A program made the position numbers and the translations under genes. 7,945 nucleotides of DNA from Prevotellaceae bacterium (GTDB lineage Bacteria > Bacteroidota > Bacteroidia > Bacteroidales > Bacteroidaceae). The notes beneath the pieces are model-generated. The model was not told where the DNA came from, did not search any database, and worked only from the letters and a program-made list of their open reading frames with translations. Shown piece after piece: positions 1-6,609 of the stretch (within the stretch, counting starts at the first letter, position 1; every line of letters starts with the position of its first letter). The stretch lies in contig JAJPYP010000206.1 of NCBI GenBank assembly GCA_021204885.1, forward strand, positions 1-7,945, read 5' to 3'.

Positions 1-371
1 CTATTTTGCCCCGATACGTCTATTACCAAGAGAAATACCGCCATCAGCCTCCACTAAAACAGCGCATATAATCCTGACACGAACCACAACCGCACCCCCA
101 AGTTTACACACGGACTGTCCCTTCCGCTTGCTACAGCGACCCTCAGCCCGACTATAGTCATACCTTTCAACAAGGCGGGAAGGCCGTAGTGACATCTGTT
201 TTTACAGCCGGCAGCTTCGGCTTTTACGCTATCCGTGAAAGGGGCATGGCGGCTATGCAGACAACCTATTGTAGAAAAGTCGCACTATGAATTGTTGCCC
301 GAATGCTTTCGATTGGGTGTAGTTATGACCTTTATCTTAAAAAAAGACCAGCGGTTTTCGAGGGATTCTGT
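1..371. other. Unassigned AT-richer stretch, no recognisable gene
   Basis: No product can be recognised here on either strand. A 64-codon frame lies on the minus strand (195 down to a TAG at 1-3); it is rich in Arg and Cys, matches no family I know and has no clear ribosome binding site. A plus-strand frame is open from 78 to a TGA at 288-290 and reads in a fairly protein-like way (for example GKAVVTSVFTAGSFGFYAIR) but has no start codon near its beginning and follows two in-frame stops, so it could be a decayed gene end. A short hairpin (AGCCG 207-211, CGGCT 219-223, then a T run) might terminate transcription but is weak. The stretch may belong to the same accessory region as the repeats to its right. 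Confidence 0.5.
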
Positions 372-552
372 GCTTGTACAAGCAAAGGGTGCTTGCTTGT
401 ACAAGTAAAGGGTGCTTGCTTGTGGAACCGTAGGATTACCGTAGCACAACCGCAGACCGCTTGGTCGCACAACCGCAAACCGCTTGCATGTGCAAGCAAA
501 AGGCGTTTGGAATGGGATGCGAAAGTGTTTGGAAATGGATGCGAATCCATTG
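372..552. repeat. Degenerate 22-23 bp tandem repeat array, about 8 units
   Basis: Units can be laid out as 372-394, 395-417, 418-440, 441-462, 463-485, 486-508, 509-530 and 531-552. The first two are 23 bp and differ at one base (C383 versus T406). Units 441-462 and 463-485 share the core GCACAACCGCA. The last two share GGAA, ATGCGAA and similar spacing. Several units contain palindromes: GCTTGTACAAGC at 372-383 is perfect, and GCTTGCA/TGCAAGC at 482-497 has a 2-nt loop. Because 22-23 is not a multiple of three and the units contain few stop triplets, long open frames appear on both strands with recurring peptides (FACTS, KQAPF); these are by-products rather than genes. The array ends at the -33 element of the hicBA promoter. 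It has no spacers, so it is not CRISPR. Confidence 0.85.
534..551. promoter_or_regulatory. Inverted repeat over the hicBA -33 region, candidate operator
   Basis: AATGGAT (534-540), loop GCGA (541-544) and ATCCATT (545-551) form a perfect 7-bp inverted repeat. Its right arm overlaps the TTG of the -33 element (550-552). HicB antitoxins or HicAB complexes often repress their own promoter by binding palindromes that overlap promoter elements, so this is the obvious candidate site. It also lies in the last unit of the repeat array, so the symmetry may simply come from the repeat. Binding is inferred, not shown. Confidence 0.4.
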
Positions 553-579
553 CAGATACCGTTTCTTTCCTTATCTTTG
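549..579 (+). promoter_or_regulatory. Promoter of the hicBA module
   Basis: ATTG at 549-552 is followed after 19 nt by TATCTTTG at 572-579, an exact match to the Bacteroidota -7 consensus TAnnTTTG with accepted spacing from the -33 element. Transcription should begin near 585, giving a leader of about 46 nt to the ATG of the small ORF at 631 and about 128 nt to the hicB start at 713. Confidence 0.75.
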
Positions 580-630
580 TCAGCCAATAAGATTGATCAC
601 AAAAAGAAAAAGGAAACGATTAAGAAAAGA

Positions 631-696
631 ATGAAAAGTGCAAGATATTACCTTACCACGGACTATCCGACAGAAGCATTGAAGTTAATGAAATAA
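631..696 (+). CDS. Possible 21-residue upstream ORF before hicB
   Basis: ATG at 631 opens a 21-codon frame (MKSARYYL... to ...LKLMK) ending in TAA at 694-696, two bases before the AGGAGG that serves hicB. It lies wholly downstream of the predicted transcription start, and a purine-rich tract (about 600-630) precedes it, which suits initiation in this phylum. The close spacing of its stop to the hicB ribosome binding site would allow translational coupling or a leader-peptide effect. The peptide matches nothing I know, and an open frame of this length can easily arise by chance, so it may not be a gene. Confidence 0.25.
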   Translation: MKSARYYLTTDYPTEALKLMK

Positions 697-712
697 CAGG
701 AGGATGAACAAT

Positions 713-1105
713 ATGAGAAAAGTACATGATAAATTGGTTTTAAAGGTGGAGGCGACAGACCACGACTTGTCTGAATATCGTTTTTCAATAGAATTCTACG
801 TTTTTCAAGAAGGGGAGGATTATATAGCTTACTGCCCTTCGCTCGACATTTCATCATCGGGCAATGACTTCAACGATGCGGTAGCCAATTTCTACGAATG
901 CTTCCGCACGCATGTTGAATGGTGCGTGGAGCATGGCACGCTTATTGACGACCTCATTGAACACGGATGGAAAAAGAAGAAAGACACGATAATGCCTCCG
1001 TCTTTTACCGCCATGCTCAAAAAGAAAGAGGTACGTGATCTTTTGGGAGGCAGGAAAGCGTATGAAAAGGTTATTGTTCCCGCTAAAGTGTCGATGCCTG
1101 CATGA
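713..1105 (+). CDS. hicB: HicB-family antitoxin
   Basis: This 130-residue protein has the HicB-type partial RNase H-like core at about residues 24-75: strands around FSIEFYVFQEG and DYIAYCPSLDISSSGNDFND, then a helix (AVANFYECFRTHVEW). A basic stretch WKKKK follows at 86-90, and the C-terminal tail (100-130) shows no helix-turn-helix or ribbon-helix-helix that I can identify. The protein should bind and neutralise the HicA toxin and may repress the operon. I start it at ATG 713 rather than ATG 704, because AGGAGG at 698-703 abuts 704 but lies a proper 9 nt from 713. It comes before the toxin gene, the reverse of the classic hicA-hicB order, and shares a 4-bp ATGA overlap with it. The gene is visibly more AT-rich than the genes to its right, as expected for an acquired module. 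Assignment rests on the core pattern and the partner gene. Confidence 0.82.
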   Translation: MRKVHDKLVLKVEATDHDLSEYRFSIEFYVFQEGEDYIAYCPSLDISSSGNDFNDAVANFYECFRTHVEWCVEHGTLIDDLIEHGWKKKKDTIMPPSFTAMLKKKEVRDLLGGRKAYEKVIVPAKVSMPA

Positions 1106-1335
1106 GGAATTTAGCCAATATAAAAAGGAGTGAATTGCGTGCCATCCTGACTTTATTGGGATTGAGATACGACGGTATCAATGGTGGTCACGAAAAATGG
1201 AGTAAACCCGGGATGTTGCGTCCGGTAATCTTCCAAACACACAAAGAACCGATACCCGAGTTCATTATCAAGAATATCCTCCGTACTATCGGAATAAGCA
1301 AACAAGAGTTTATTGCGTTGTTGGAACGACTGTGA
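1102..1335 (+). CDS. hicA: HicA-family toxin (mRNA interferase)
   Basis: This is a 77-residue basic protein of the usual HicA size. It has the expected alpha-beta-beta-beta-alpha plan: an N-terminal helix (about 8-20, KRSELRAILTLLG), a strand and turn with GGHEKW at 28-33, a strand around PVIFQTHK (41-48), the conserved EPIPEFIIKNILRTIGIS segment (49-66), and a final helix KQEFIALLERL. His30 sits at the position of the conserved catalytic histidine of HicA toxins, which cleave mRNA and bind RNA through a double-stranded-RNA-binding-like fold. The ATG overlaps the hicB stop (ATGA at 1102-1105), so the pair is co-translated. All expected motifs are intact, which suggests an active toxin held in check by HicB. 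Confidence 0.88.
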   Translation: MRNLANIKRSELRAILTLLGLRYDGINGGHEKWSKPGMLRPVIFQTHKEPIPEFIIKNILRTIGISKQEFIALLERL

Positions 1336-1399
1336 TTGTGTTCTACCGTCACCACCATCAGTCACTTCAAACAAGGTGTCATGCAATAGTACGGTCTTC

Positions 1400-2035
1400 T
1401 TATACGTTCATGGTGAGCACGAAGTGGGGAAACAGGCGGTAGCGGATATGGTAAGGCTTGCCGGTGGCCTCTCCTTCCAAGAGGGCCGTGGCCTGCATTA
1501 CGCCCTCTTCGGCCGGAACAAAGGGCGCGATATGGAGCGTATGGCGGAAGTCGACGACCGCCGAACCGATGCACTTGTATATCGTCTCCTTGGCCGACCA
1601 GTGTAGCAACAGCGACCACGTGTCGTCGCCTTGGTAAGGGGCGGCCTGCTCGGCTTCGTTCATGAACTTGCTTGCCACGCGGCGCACGCGATGGCCGTAG
1701 CGTTCTATGTCGATGCCGGCCTCGCTGCCCGCCGCTTTCAGCAGCAGGGCGGCATATCCTTTGGTGTGCGACACGCTGATGGCATAGGCGTTGTCGGCCA
1801 ACATGGGCTTGCCCGATGGCAGGTAGACGATGCGCTTGCCCGGCCCTGCCAACTGCTGCAACAGCACGCGCACGGCCAACCACTCTTGCCGGCGTGCTTC
1901 GGTTTTGAGTTGTGTCAATGCCTCCACATGTGCCTCGCCATCGCCCAGCATGCCAAGCAGCGCTTGGGGTGATTCTTCTATCTTCCAAATGCCCCAGCGG
2001 GTATTGCCTTCACTATGTTTCAGCAGGAGCGGCAC
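1400..2035 (-). CDS. Sfp-type 4'-phosphopantetheinyl transferase
   Basis: The enzyme transfers the 4'-phosphopantetheine arm of coenzyme A to a serine of a carrier protein. In the 211-residue product the family motifs appear in order: SVSHTKGYAAL at 87-97 (Ser89/His90, CoA phosphate binding), GIDIER at 107-112 (Asp109 and Glu111, Mg2+ binding), and WSAKETIYKCIG at 146-157 (W-x-x-K-E-x-x-x-K, with Glu150 and Lys154). Length and two-half layout fit the Sfp/HetI group rather than the roughly 120-residue AcpS group. The start codon is GTG (2033-2035), 7 nt after the gldE stop, with no Shine-Dalgarno sequence; no in-frame ATG lies nearby, so the gene is probably co-transcribed from ssb. No carrier-protein or synthase gene is in the window, so the substrate is unknown. 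Its 3' end faces hicA across 64 bp with no clear terminator. Confidence 0.88.
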   Translation of the reverse strand: MPLLLKHSEGNTRWGIWKIEESPQALLGMLGDGEAHVEALTQLKTEARRQEWLAVRVLLQQLAGPGKRIVYLPSGKPMLADNAYAISVSHTKGYAALLLKAAGSEAGIDIERYGHRVRRVASKFMNEAEQAAPYQGDDTWSLLLHWSAKETIYKCIGSAVVDFRHTLHIAPFVPAEEGVMQATALLEGEATGKPYHIRYRLFPHFVLTMNV

Positions 2036-2042
2036 GGTAAAG

Positions 2043-3371
2043 TCACTTGTTGTTGTGCAGTATGAACTTCACTTTCAAGATGCGGCGGTTGTCCATCTCC
2101 AACACCTCGAACTCATACCTTTTATAATGTATCTTCTCGTGCAAGGCGGGGAAGTCGCCCTTGAGTTCAAGCAGCAACCCGGCCAAGGAGTCGGCATCGC
2201 CGATGACCTCGTCGAAGGCTTTCTCGGGTATCTTGGTTATCTTGCAGAAGTCGGGCATCTGTGTCTTGGCCTCGAACACCCACGTGTGGTCGTTCAGGCG
2301 CGTGTAGTTGCGCTCCTCGTCGTCGTACTCGTCTTGTATCTCGCCCACAATCTCTTCGATGATGTCTTCCATGGTGACCAAACCCGAGGTGCCGCCGAAC
2401 TCGTCGACCACAATGGCTATATGCACTTTGTTGGTTTGGAAGTCGCGCAGCAGGTCGTCGATCATCTTGGTCTCGGGCACGAAGTAGGCGGGGCGCACGA
2501 GCGGTTGCCAATGGAAGTCGTCGCTCTCTTTCAAGTGGGGCAAGAGGTCTTTGATGTAGAGGATGCCACGGATGTCGTCGCGCGTTTCGGCGTAGACGGG
2601 AATGCGGGAGTAGGCGTTCTCTACCACACACGCCAACACTTTGCTGAAGGGGGTGTTTATCTCCAAGTCGACCATGTCCAAGCGCGGGGTCATCACCTCC
2701 TTGGCCGTCTCGCCGCCAAAGCGGATGATGCCTTCCAAGAGGTTGCTCTCTTCTTTAAGCTCGCTCTTGTCGGTGAGCTCCAAGGCTTGCGAGAGCTCGT
2801 CTACGGAGATGTTGTGCCGCCTTTGCACCAAGCGGTGGTTAAGGAACGTGCCCGACTTGACCAGCAAGGAAGAGACCGGATAGAAGAGCGAGCGGCAGCA
2901 CACGAGCCCCGGGGCTGCCATGCGGCAGAAGGCGAGCGTGTGCCGTGCGGAGTAGATCTTGGGCATGATCTCGCCGAAGAGCAGCAACAGGAACGTGAGC
3001 AACACCGTGAGGATGATGAACTCGGCCACCGCGGAGTGGAAGTGGAACACGTTCATGAAGAAGAAGTTGCACAGCATGATGATGGTGATGTTCACGAAGT
3101 CGTTCGTGATGAGGATGGTGGCGAGCAAACGCTCGCTGTCGTCGAGCAACATGCGTATCTTCCCGTCGCTGCCGTGCTTGCCGGCGGCAATGGTGTTCAA
3201 GTCGGCTGGGGAGAGCGAGAAGAAGGCTATCTCCGAAGCCGACGCGAAGCCCGATACCAGCAGCAACACCGCTGCCAATAACAACGCCACAAGCGCCCCT
3301 ACCGAGGGTGCCTGTACTGATATGCCATCGAAAACAGCCGCCAAGCGGTACATGAAACTGTCAGGGTCCAA
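2043..3371 (-). CDS. gldE: GldE-like CNNM/CorC (DUF21-CBS) membrane protein
   Basis: The 442-residue product has the layout of the CNNM/HlyC/CorC family. An N-terminal DUF21 membrane domain (about 22-190) has hydrophobic segments near 24-42, 84-106, 115-133 and 148-170 and the family signature SGFASASEIAFFSLS (40-54). A CBS pair spans about 222-345, with VMTPRLDM at 226-233 and VVDEFGGTSGLVTMEDIIEE at 321-340. A C-terminal CorC_HlyC domain spans about 358-438. Relatives are linked to Mg2+/Co2+ homeostasis. The Bacteroidota form next to ssb is known as GldE from gliding flavobacteria, yet it is conserved in non-gliding gut species, so gliding is not implied. The start at 3371 is TTG; it gives an MDPDSF N-terminus that I recall as typical of homologues. 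The alternative is ATG 3353 (residue 7). It lies 22 nt after ssb, with no Shine-Dalgarno sequence visible. Confidence 0.88.
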   Translation of the reverse strand: MDPDSFMYRLAAVFDGISVQAPSVGALVALLLAAVLLLVSGFASASEIAFFSLSPADLNTIAAGKHGSDGKIRMLLDDSERLLATILITNDFVNITIIMLCNFFFMNVFHFHSAVAEFIILTVLLTFLLLLFGEIMPKIYSARHTLAFCRMAAPGLVCCRSLFYPVSSLLVKSGTFLNHRLVQRRHNISVDELSQALELTDKSELKEESNLLEGIIRFGGETAKEVMTPRLDMVDLEINTPFSKVLACVVENAYSRIPVYAETRDDIRGILYIKDLLPHLKESDDFHWQPLVRPAYFVPETKMIDDLLRDFQTNKVHIAIVVDEFGGTSGLVTMEDIIEEIVGEIQDEYDDEERNYTRLNDHTWVFEAKTQMPDFCKITKIPEKAFDEVIGDADSLAGLLLELKGDFPALHEKIHYKRYEFEVLEMDNRRILKVKFILHNNK

Positions 3372-3393
3372 ATGGAGCTATTTTAGTGAGACA

Positions 3394-3888
3394 TCAGAAT
3401 GGCAGGTCGTCTACGGGGTTCTCCTGTACGGAAGCGGAGGGTGCCGGGCTTGCCCCGGGTTGCACGCCTTGCATGCGCTGCCGCGTGCCTTGCTGTGCCG
3501 GTGCGCCTTGCTGGCGGACGGGCTGCTGGGGCTGGGGCGTGCGCGGCGCGTTGGTCTTGGGCGTGAGCATCTCCATGGTGTCGACGAAGATTTCGGTGAC
3601 ATAGCGCTTGATGCCCGACTGGTCGTCGTAAGAGCGGGTGCGTATCTTGCCTTCTATGTAGAGCTTGTCGCCTTTGTGCACGTACTGTTCCACCACCTCG
3701 GCGGTGCGGCCACGGAACACGAGGTTGTGCCACTCCGTGCGGTCGGGCACCTGCGTGCCGTTCTGTAGCGTGTAGCCTCTTTCGGTGGTGGCAAGCGAGA
3801 GTTGTGCCACGCAATTACCGCCTTCATAATAGGTCACTTTGGGGTCTTGCCCCGCGTTACCCAACAATATTACCTTATTGATTGACAT
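3394..3888 (-). CDS. ssb: Single-stranded DNA-binding protein
   Basis: SSB coats single-stranded DNA during replication, recombination and repair and recruits partner proteins through its C-terminal tip. The 164-residue product starts with MSINKVILLGNAGQDP, typical of SSB, and has one OB-fold (1-107) with EWHNLVF at 52-58 (Trp53 stacks on bases) and KGDKLYIEGKIRTRSY at 72-87. A Pro/Gln/Ala-rich flexible linker (about 111-155) follows, then the acidic tip PVDDLPF (158-164). These features make it the replicative type. It is the first gene of the ssb-gldE-phosphopantetheinyl transferase operon and has a consensus promoter 30-60 bp upstream. The start at ATG 3888 has no Shine-Dalgarno sequence, as is usual in this phylum. 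Confidence 0.97.
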   Translation of the reverse strand: MSINKVILLGNAGQDPKVTYYEGGNCVAQLSLATTERGYTLQNGTQVPDRTEWHNLVFRGRTAEVVEQYVHKGDKLYIEGKIRTRSYDDQSGIKRYVTEIFVDTMEMLTPKTNAPRTPQPQQPVRQQGAPAQQGTRQRMQGVQPGASPAPSASVQENPVDDLPF

Positions 3889-3917
3889 AAACTATGGTTT
3901 CGTTAAAGTTCAAACTG

Positions 3918-3949
3918 CAAAATTAAGGAGATTATGGTTACTGCACAAA
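3918..3949 (-). promoter_or_regulatory. Consensus promoter of the ssb-gldE operon
   Basis: Read on the minus strand, TTTG (3949-3946), 20 nt, then TAATTTTG (3925-3918) matches the Bacteroidota housekeeping promoter TTTG-N19/21-TAnnTTTG in both elements and spacing. Initiation near 3912 leaves an untranslated leader of about 24 nt before the ssb ATG. The promoter lies in the 109-bp gap after yfhO, so ssb need not depend on readthrough. I see only a weak 5-bp inverted repeat (TCCTC/GAGGA) after yfhO and no convincing terminator. Confidence 0.82.
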
Positions 3950-3997
3950 TATTAAGTACACAATCCTCTTATTCCGTATAAAAAAGCGTGAGGAATA

Positions 3998-6520
3998 TCA
4001 AGCGGATACCTTGCCGTTACGGCGCACTCCCAAGACTATGGCCGCCACGGCACCCATCAAGAGCAGTGCCAAAGCGATGTAGGCGATGCACTCGGTGACG
4101 TGCAGGCTCTTGGGGTCGAAGCGCATCTCCACGGTGTGCTTGCCCTTGGGGATGTACATGGCACGCAACACGTAGTCGGCTCGGCCTATCTGGGCCTGCT
4201 TGCCGTCTATGGTGGCTTGCCAGCCGTCGGGGTAGTATATCTCGGAGAAGAGAGCGATGCCGTCGCCGCCGTTCTCCGTCTCATACCGCACGCGGTTGGG
4301 CGCGTAACCGGTAAGGCGGATGGTAGACATGGAGTCCTTGTAGGCGATGGAGAGACCATGCAACGTGGCCTTGAAACGCGCGTCGGCCACGGCGCTCTCC
4401 AAGGGAGAGAGGTTGCCCAATGCGTCTATCTCGCTGGCGGCGCTCTCCACATAGTCCACGTCGTGCACGAACCAAGCGTTTCCCAATGCGTAGGGATTCT
4501 CGATGGGAACGGTATTCCCTTGCTTGTCTACGGGGAAGATGAAGTACTTCGTGTTGAGCATGTTCAGCACGGGGAACTGCGTGCCGTCGACCAACGCCAT
4601 GATGCCGCTGGCCGTGGCGGCTTCGCTATAGAGGGTTTGCATCTCGGGGGCGATGTGGCGGTCTATCAGGTCTTGGTAACGCTGCAACTTGGCGGCATGG
4701 TATCCGCCCACACTTTTGTGCCAGTAGGCGGTGTTGTTCTCGTTGAAGGTGTTGGAGGCGAGGTTAAGCACGCGGTAATCGGGCGTGGTGTCTTGCAATA
4801 TTTGCTTGTCGGTATCGGTCTGGGCGAAGCTGTCGGTCTGGGTAGAAGCGGGCACGAACTGGCTGTCGTCCAAGTAGCGCTTGTCTACCGTCCACAGGTC
4901 TATGAGGCAGAGCACCACGATGCCGCCCAACGTGAACGACTTGCGTAGCCGACCCTTGGCATAGAACCATAGCAGGGCGACGCCTATGAGCACGATAACC
5001 AAGCTGCGCACCGCGTCGCCGCTGACAAGCGCGGCACGCATCTCGCCCAAATTGGCAAGGATGCCCGTTAGCTCTTCGGCGGGGATGATTTGCCGGTCTA
5101 CGGCGTTCTGCAACAGCTGCGCCTCACCGCTCGGCACGAAGGTGTTGCCCATGGCGCCGGGCGACAGGGCATAGAGCAACGACACGCCTGCCGTGACTAC
5201 CAACGCCACGATAACGGCAGGCTTGGCGCGTTTCAGCGCTGCCGGCTCGGCAAGCAATTGCCACAACGCCATCATGGCCAAGAGGGGAATGGTGAACTGG
5301 GCTATGACCAAGATGGAGGAGACGGCGCGGAACTTGTTGTACATGGGTATGTAGTCGATGAAGAAATCGGTAAGCGGCATGAAGTTCTTTCCCCATGAAA
5401 GCAGGATGGAGAAGAGGGTGGCAAGGAGCAACGCCCACTTCATCGGCCCCTTCACGATAAAGCAACCTATAAAGAAAAGGAACAGCACGAAGGCACCCAC
5501 GTAAACGGGGCCGGAGGTCATGGGTTGCTCGCCGAAGTATTGCCCCAACTGGCTGTATAGCGGAGCGTACATGGGGTTGGCCTTGGCCATGGCCGTAGGG
5601 TTCTGACTGAGCGGAACGGACGCGCCGCCCTTGTAGTTGGGGATGAGCAGCGTCCACGTCTCGCCGATGCCGTAACTCCACTGGGTGATGTAGTCGCGGT
5701 CCAATCCGCCGCCGGCGGGCTTGGCGGCATCGACAATGGCGGTCAGTTCATTAGGGCCGCGCATGGTCTGCTTGCTATAGGTATAGGTATGGTAGAGGTT
5801 GGAGAGGTTGGCGGCCACGCCTATCACGGCGGCTATGGCCAGCACGCCGGTGGCACGCCAGAAGCGGGGCATCTGCTTCTTCTTCCAAGCCTCCACGAAG
5901 AAGGCGATGACAAAGAAGAGAATCACCAAGAGGAAGTAGTAGGACATCTGCAAGTGGTTGGACATGATTTGCAACGCGATGAAAAGGGCCGTCACTACCC
6001 CACCCGCCAAGTATCGGCCTCGGTAGGCCCACACCAAGCCCGCCAAGGTGGGCGGTATGTAGGCCAAGGTGACGAACTTCCATATATGCCCTGCCGATAT
6101 CAGGATGAAGAAGTAAGAGGAGAAGGCCCAGACGATGCCGCCCAGCGCCGCCATGCCCGCCGGCATGCCGAAAGCACGTAGCAGGATGTAGAAGCCCAAC
6201 AGCATGATGAAGGATAGTTGCACGTAGCTTGGCAGGAAGAGGCGATAGACCTTTTGCGTCCACCGTAAAGGCTCGTTGGAGTCGTAGGAGGGGGATATCT
6301 GGTAAGTGGGCATGCCGCCGAAAAGGGCGTTTGTCCAGCGCGAACGCTCTCCCGTCTGCTCATAGTACGTGGCGATTTCATGCCCGGCGCCGGCACCGGC
6401 GGCGGTATCGTTTTGGAAGAGTATGCGGTGTTCAATATCCGCCGGGAAGAAGTAGACGAACGACAATGCCATGAATGCCACGATGGCAATCACGTCGGGA
6501 AGTATTCTTTTTAAAGCCAT
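3998..6520 (-). CDS. YfhO-family multi-pass membrane protein
   Basis: From ATG 6520 the product has 840 residues. It has an N-terminal membrane segment (8-26), an extracytoplasmic loop with FQNDTAAGAGAGHEIATYY (35-53) and RWTNALFGGMPTYQIS (61-76), then about a dozen hydrophobic segments (near 99-117, 120-142, 147-165, 170-188, 192-210, 222-240, 338-356, 359-376, 397-420, 434-453, 503-522, 529-545). A large soluble domain (about 546-805) comes next, then a last membrane segment (810-831) and a basic tail. This matches the YfhO family, related to GT-C glycosyltransferases that use lipid-linked sugars to decorate cell-surface polymers. The substrate in Bacteroidota is unknown, so no symbol is given. 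An in-frame ATG at 6583 lies upstream of the promoter -7 element and cannot be on the transcript, which fixes the start at MALKRILPDV. The divergent neighbour is mtnN. Confidence 0.88.
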   Translation of the reverse strand: MALKRILPDVIAIVAFMALSFVYFFPADIEHRILFQNDTAAGAGAGHEIATYYEQTGERSRWTNALFGGMPTYQISPSYDSNEPLRWTQKVYRLFLPSYVQLSFIMLLGFYILLRAFGMPAGMAALGGIVWAFSSYFFILISAGHIWKFVTLAYIPPTLAGLVWAYRGRYLAGGVVTALFIALQIMSNHLQMSYYFLLVILFFVIAFFVEAWKKKQMPRFWRATGVLAIAAVIGVAANLSNLYHTYTYSKQTMRGPNELTAIVDAAKPAGGGLDRDYITQWSYGIGETWTLLIPNYKGGASVPLSQNPTAMAKANPMYAPLYSQLGQYFGEQPMTSGPVYVGAFVLFLFFIGCFIVKGPMKWALLLATLFSILLSWGKNFMPLTDFFIDYIPMYNKFRAVSSILVIAQFTIPLLAMMALWQLLAEPAALKRAKPAVIVALVVTAGVSLLYALSPGAMGNTFVPSGEAQLLQNAVDRQIIPAEELTGILANLGEMRAALVSGDAVRSLVIVLIGVALLWFYAKGRLRKSFTLGGIVVLCLIDLWTVDKRYLDDSQFVPASTQTDSFAQTDTDKQILQDTTPDYRVLNLASNTFNENNTAYWHKSVGGYHAAKLQRYQDLIDRHIAPEMQTLYSEAATASGIMALVDGTQFPVLNMLNTKYFIFPVDKQGNTVPIENPYALGNAWFVHDVDYVESAASEIDALGNLSPLESAVADARFKATLHGLSIAYKDSMSTIRLTGYAPNRVRYETENGGDGIALFSEIYYPDGWQATIDGKQAQIGRADYVLRAMYIPKGKHTVEMRFDPKSLHVTECIAYIALALLLMGAVAAIVLGVRRNGKVSA

Positions 6521-6546
6521 ATCAAAGGTTGTCTTTACTGCCGATG

Positions 6547-6579
6547 CAAAGATAAGGTTTCCCCATGTATTTACCACAA
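6547..6579 (-). promoter_or_regulatory. Promoter of the yfhO-family gene
   Basis: On the minus strand TATCTTTG (6554-6547) matches TAnnTTTG exactly, with TTG at 6579-6577 a rather long 22 nt upstream. Initiation near 6541 gives a leader of about 20 nt before ATG 6520. This placement rules out the longer frame starting at 6583. The -7 octamer is identical to that of hicBA. Confidence 0.7.
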
Positions 6580-6609
6580 GCATTCCAAGGTATTTACAAG
6601 GTTTTTCAG

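Noticed and set aside
1..195. 64-codon minus-strand frame as a real gene
   Set aside because: There is no family resemblance, the composition is unusual (many Arg and Cys), and no promoter or ribosome binding site supports it.
207..226. Hairpin AGCCG/CGGCT followed by T residues as a terminator
   Set aside because: The stem has only 5 bp, the T run is short and no gene ends just before it.
372..552. CRISPR array
   Set aside because: The repeats are directly adjacent with no unique spacers, they decay gradually along the array, and no cas gene is present.
285..590. Overlapping open frames on both strands with recurring peptides such as FACTS and KQAPF
   Set aside because: They come from the 22-23 bp repeat array, which contains few stop triplets in any frame. 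The same motifs appear in several frames and strands, and the plus-strand frame runs through the hicBA promoter.
1336..1399. Shared terminator between hicA and the phosphopantetheinyl transferase gene
   Set aside because: Only distant 5-bp complementary stretches (ACCGT/ACGGT) are visible, with no GC-rich stem or T run.
1830..3281. Long plus-strand open frame opposite gldE and the phosphopantetheinyl transferase gene
   Set aside because: It is a shadow of GC-rich genes on the minus strand; its product is rich in His, Val and Glu runs and lacks any domain, whereas the minus-strand products have clear family motifs.
4100..4948. Plus-strand open frame opposite the yfhO-family gene
   Set aside because: It is a shadow frame with low-complexity Val/His/Gly composition and no motif; the opposite strand encodes an intact family member.
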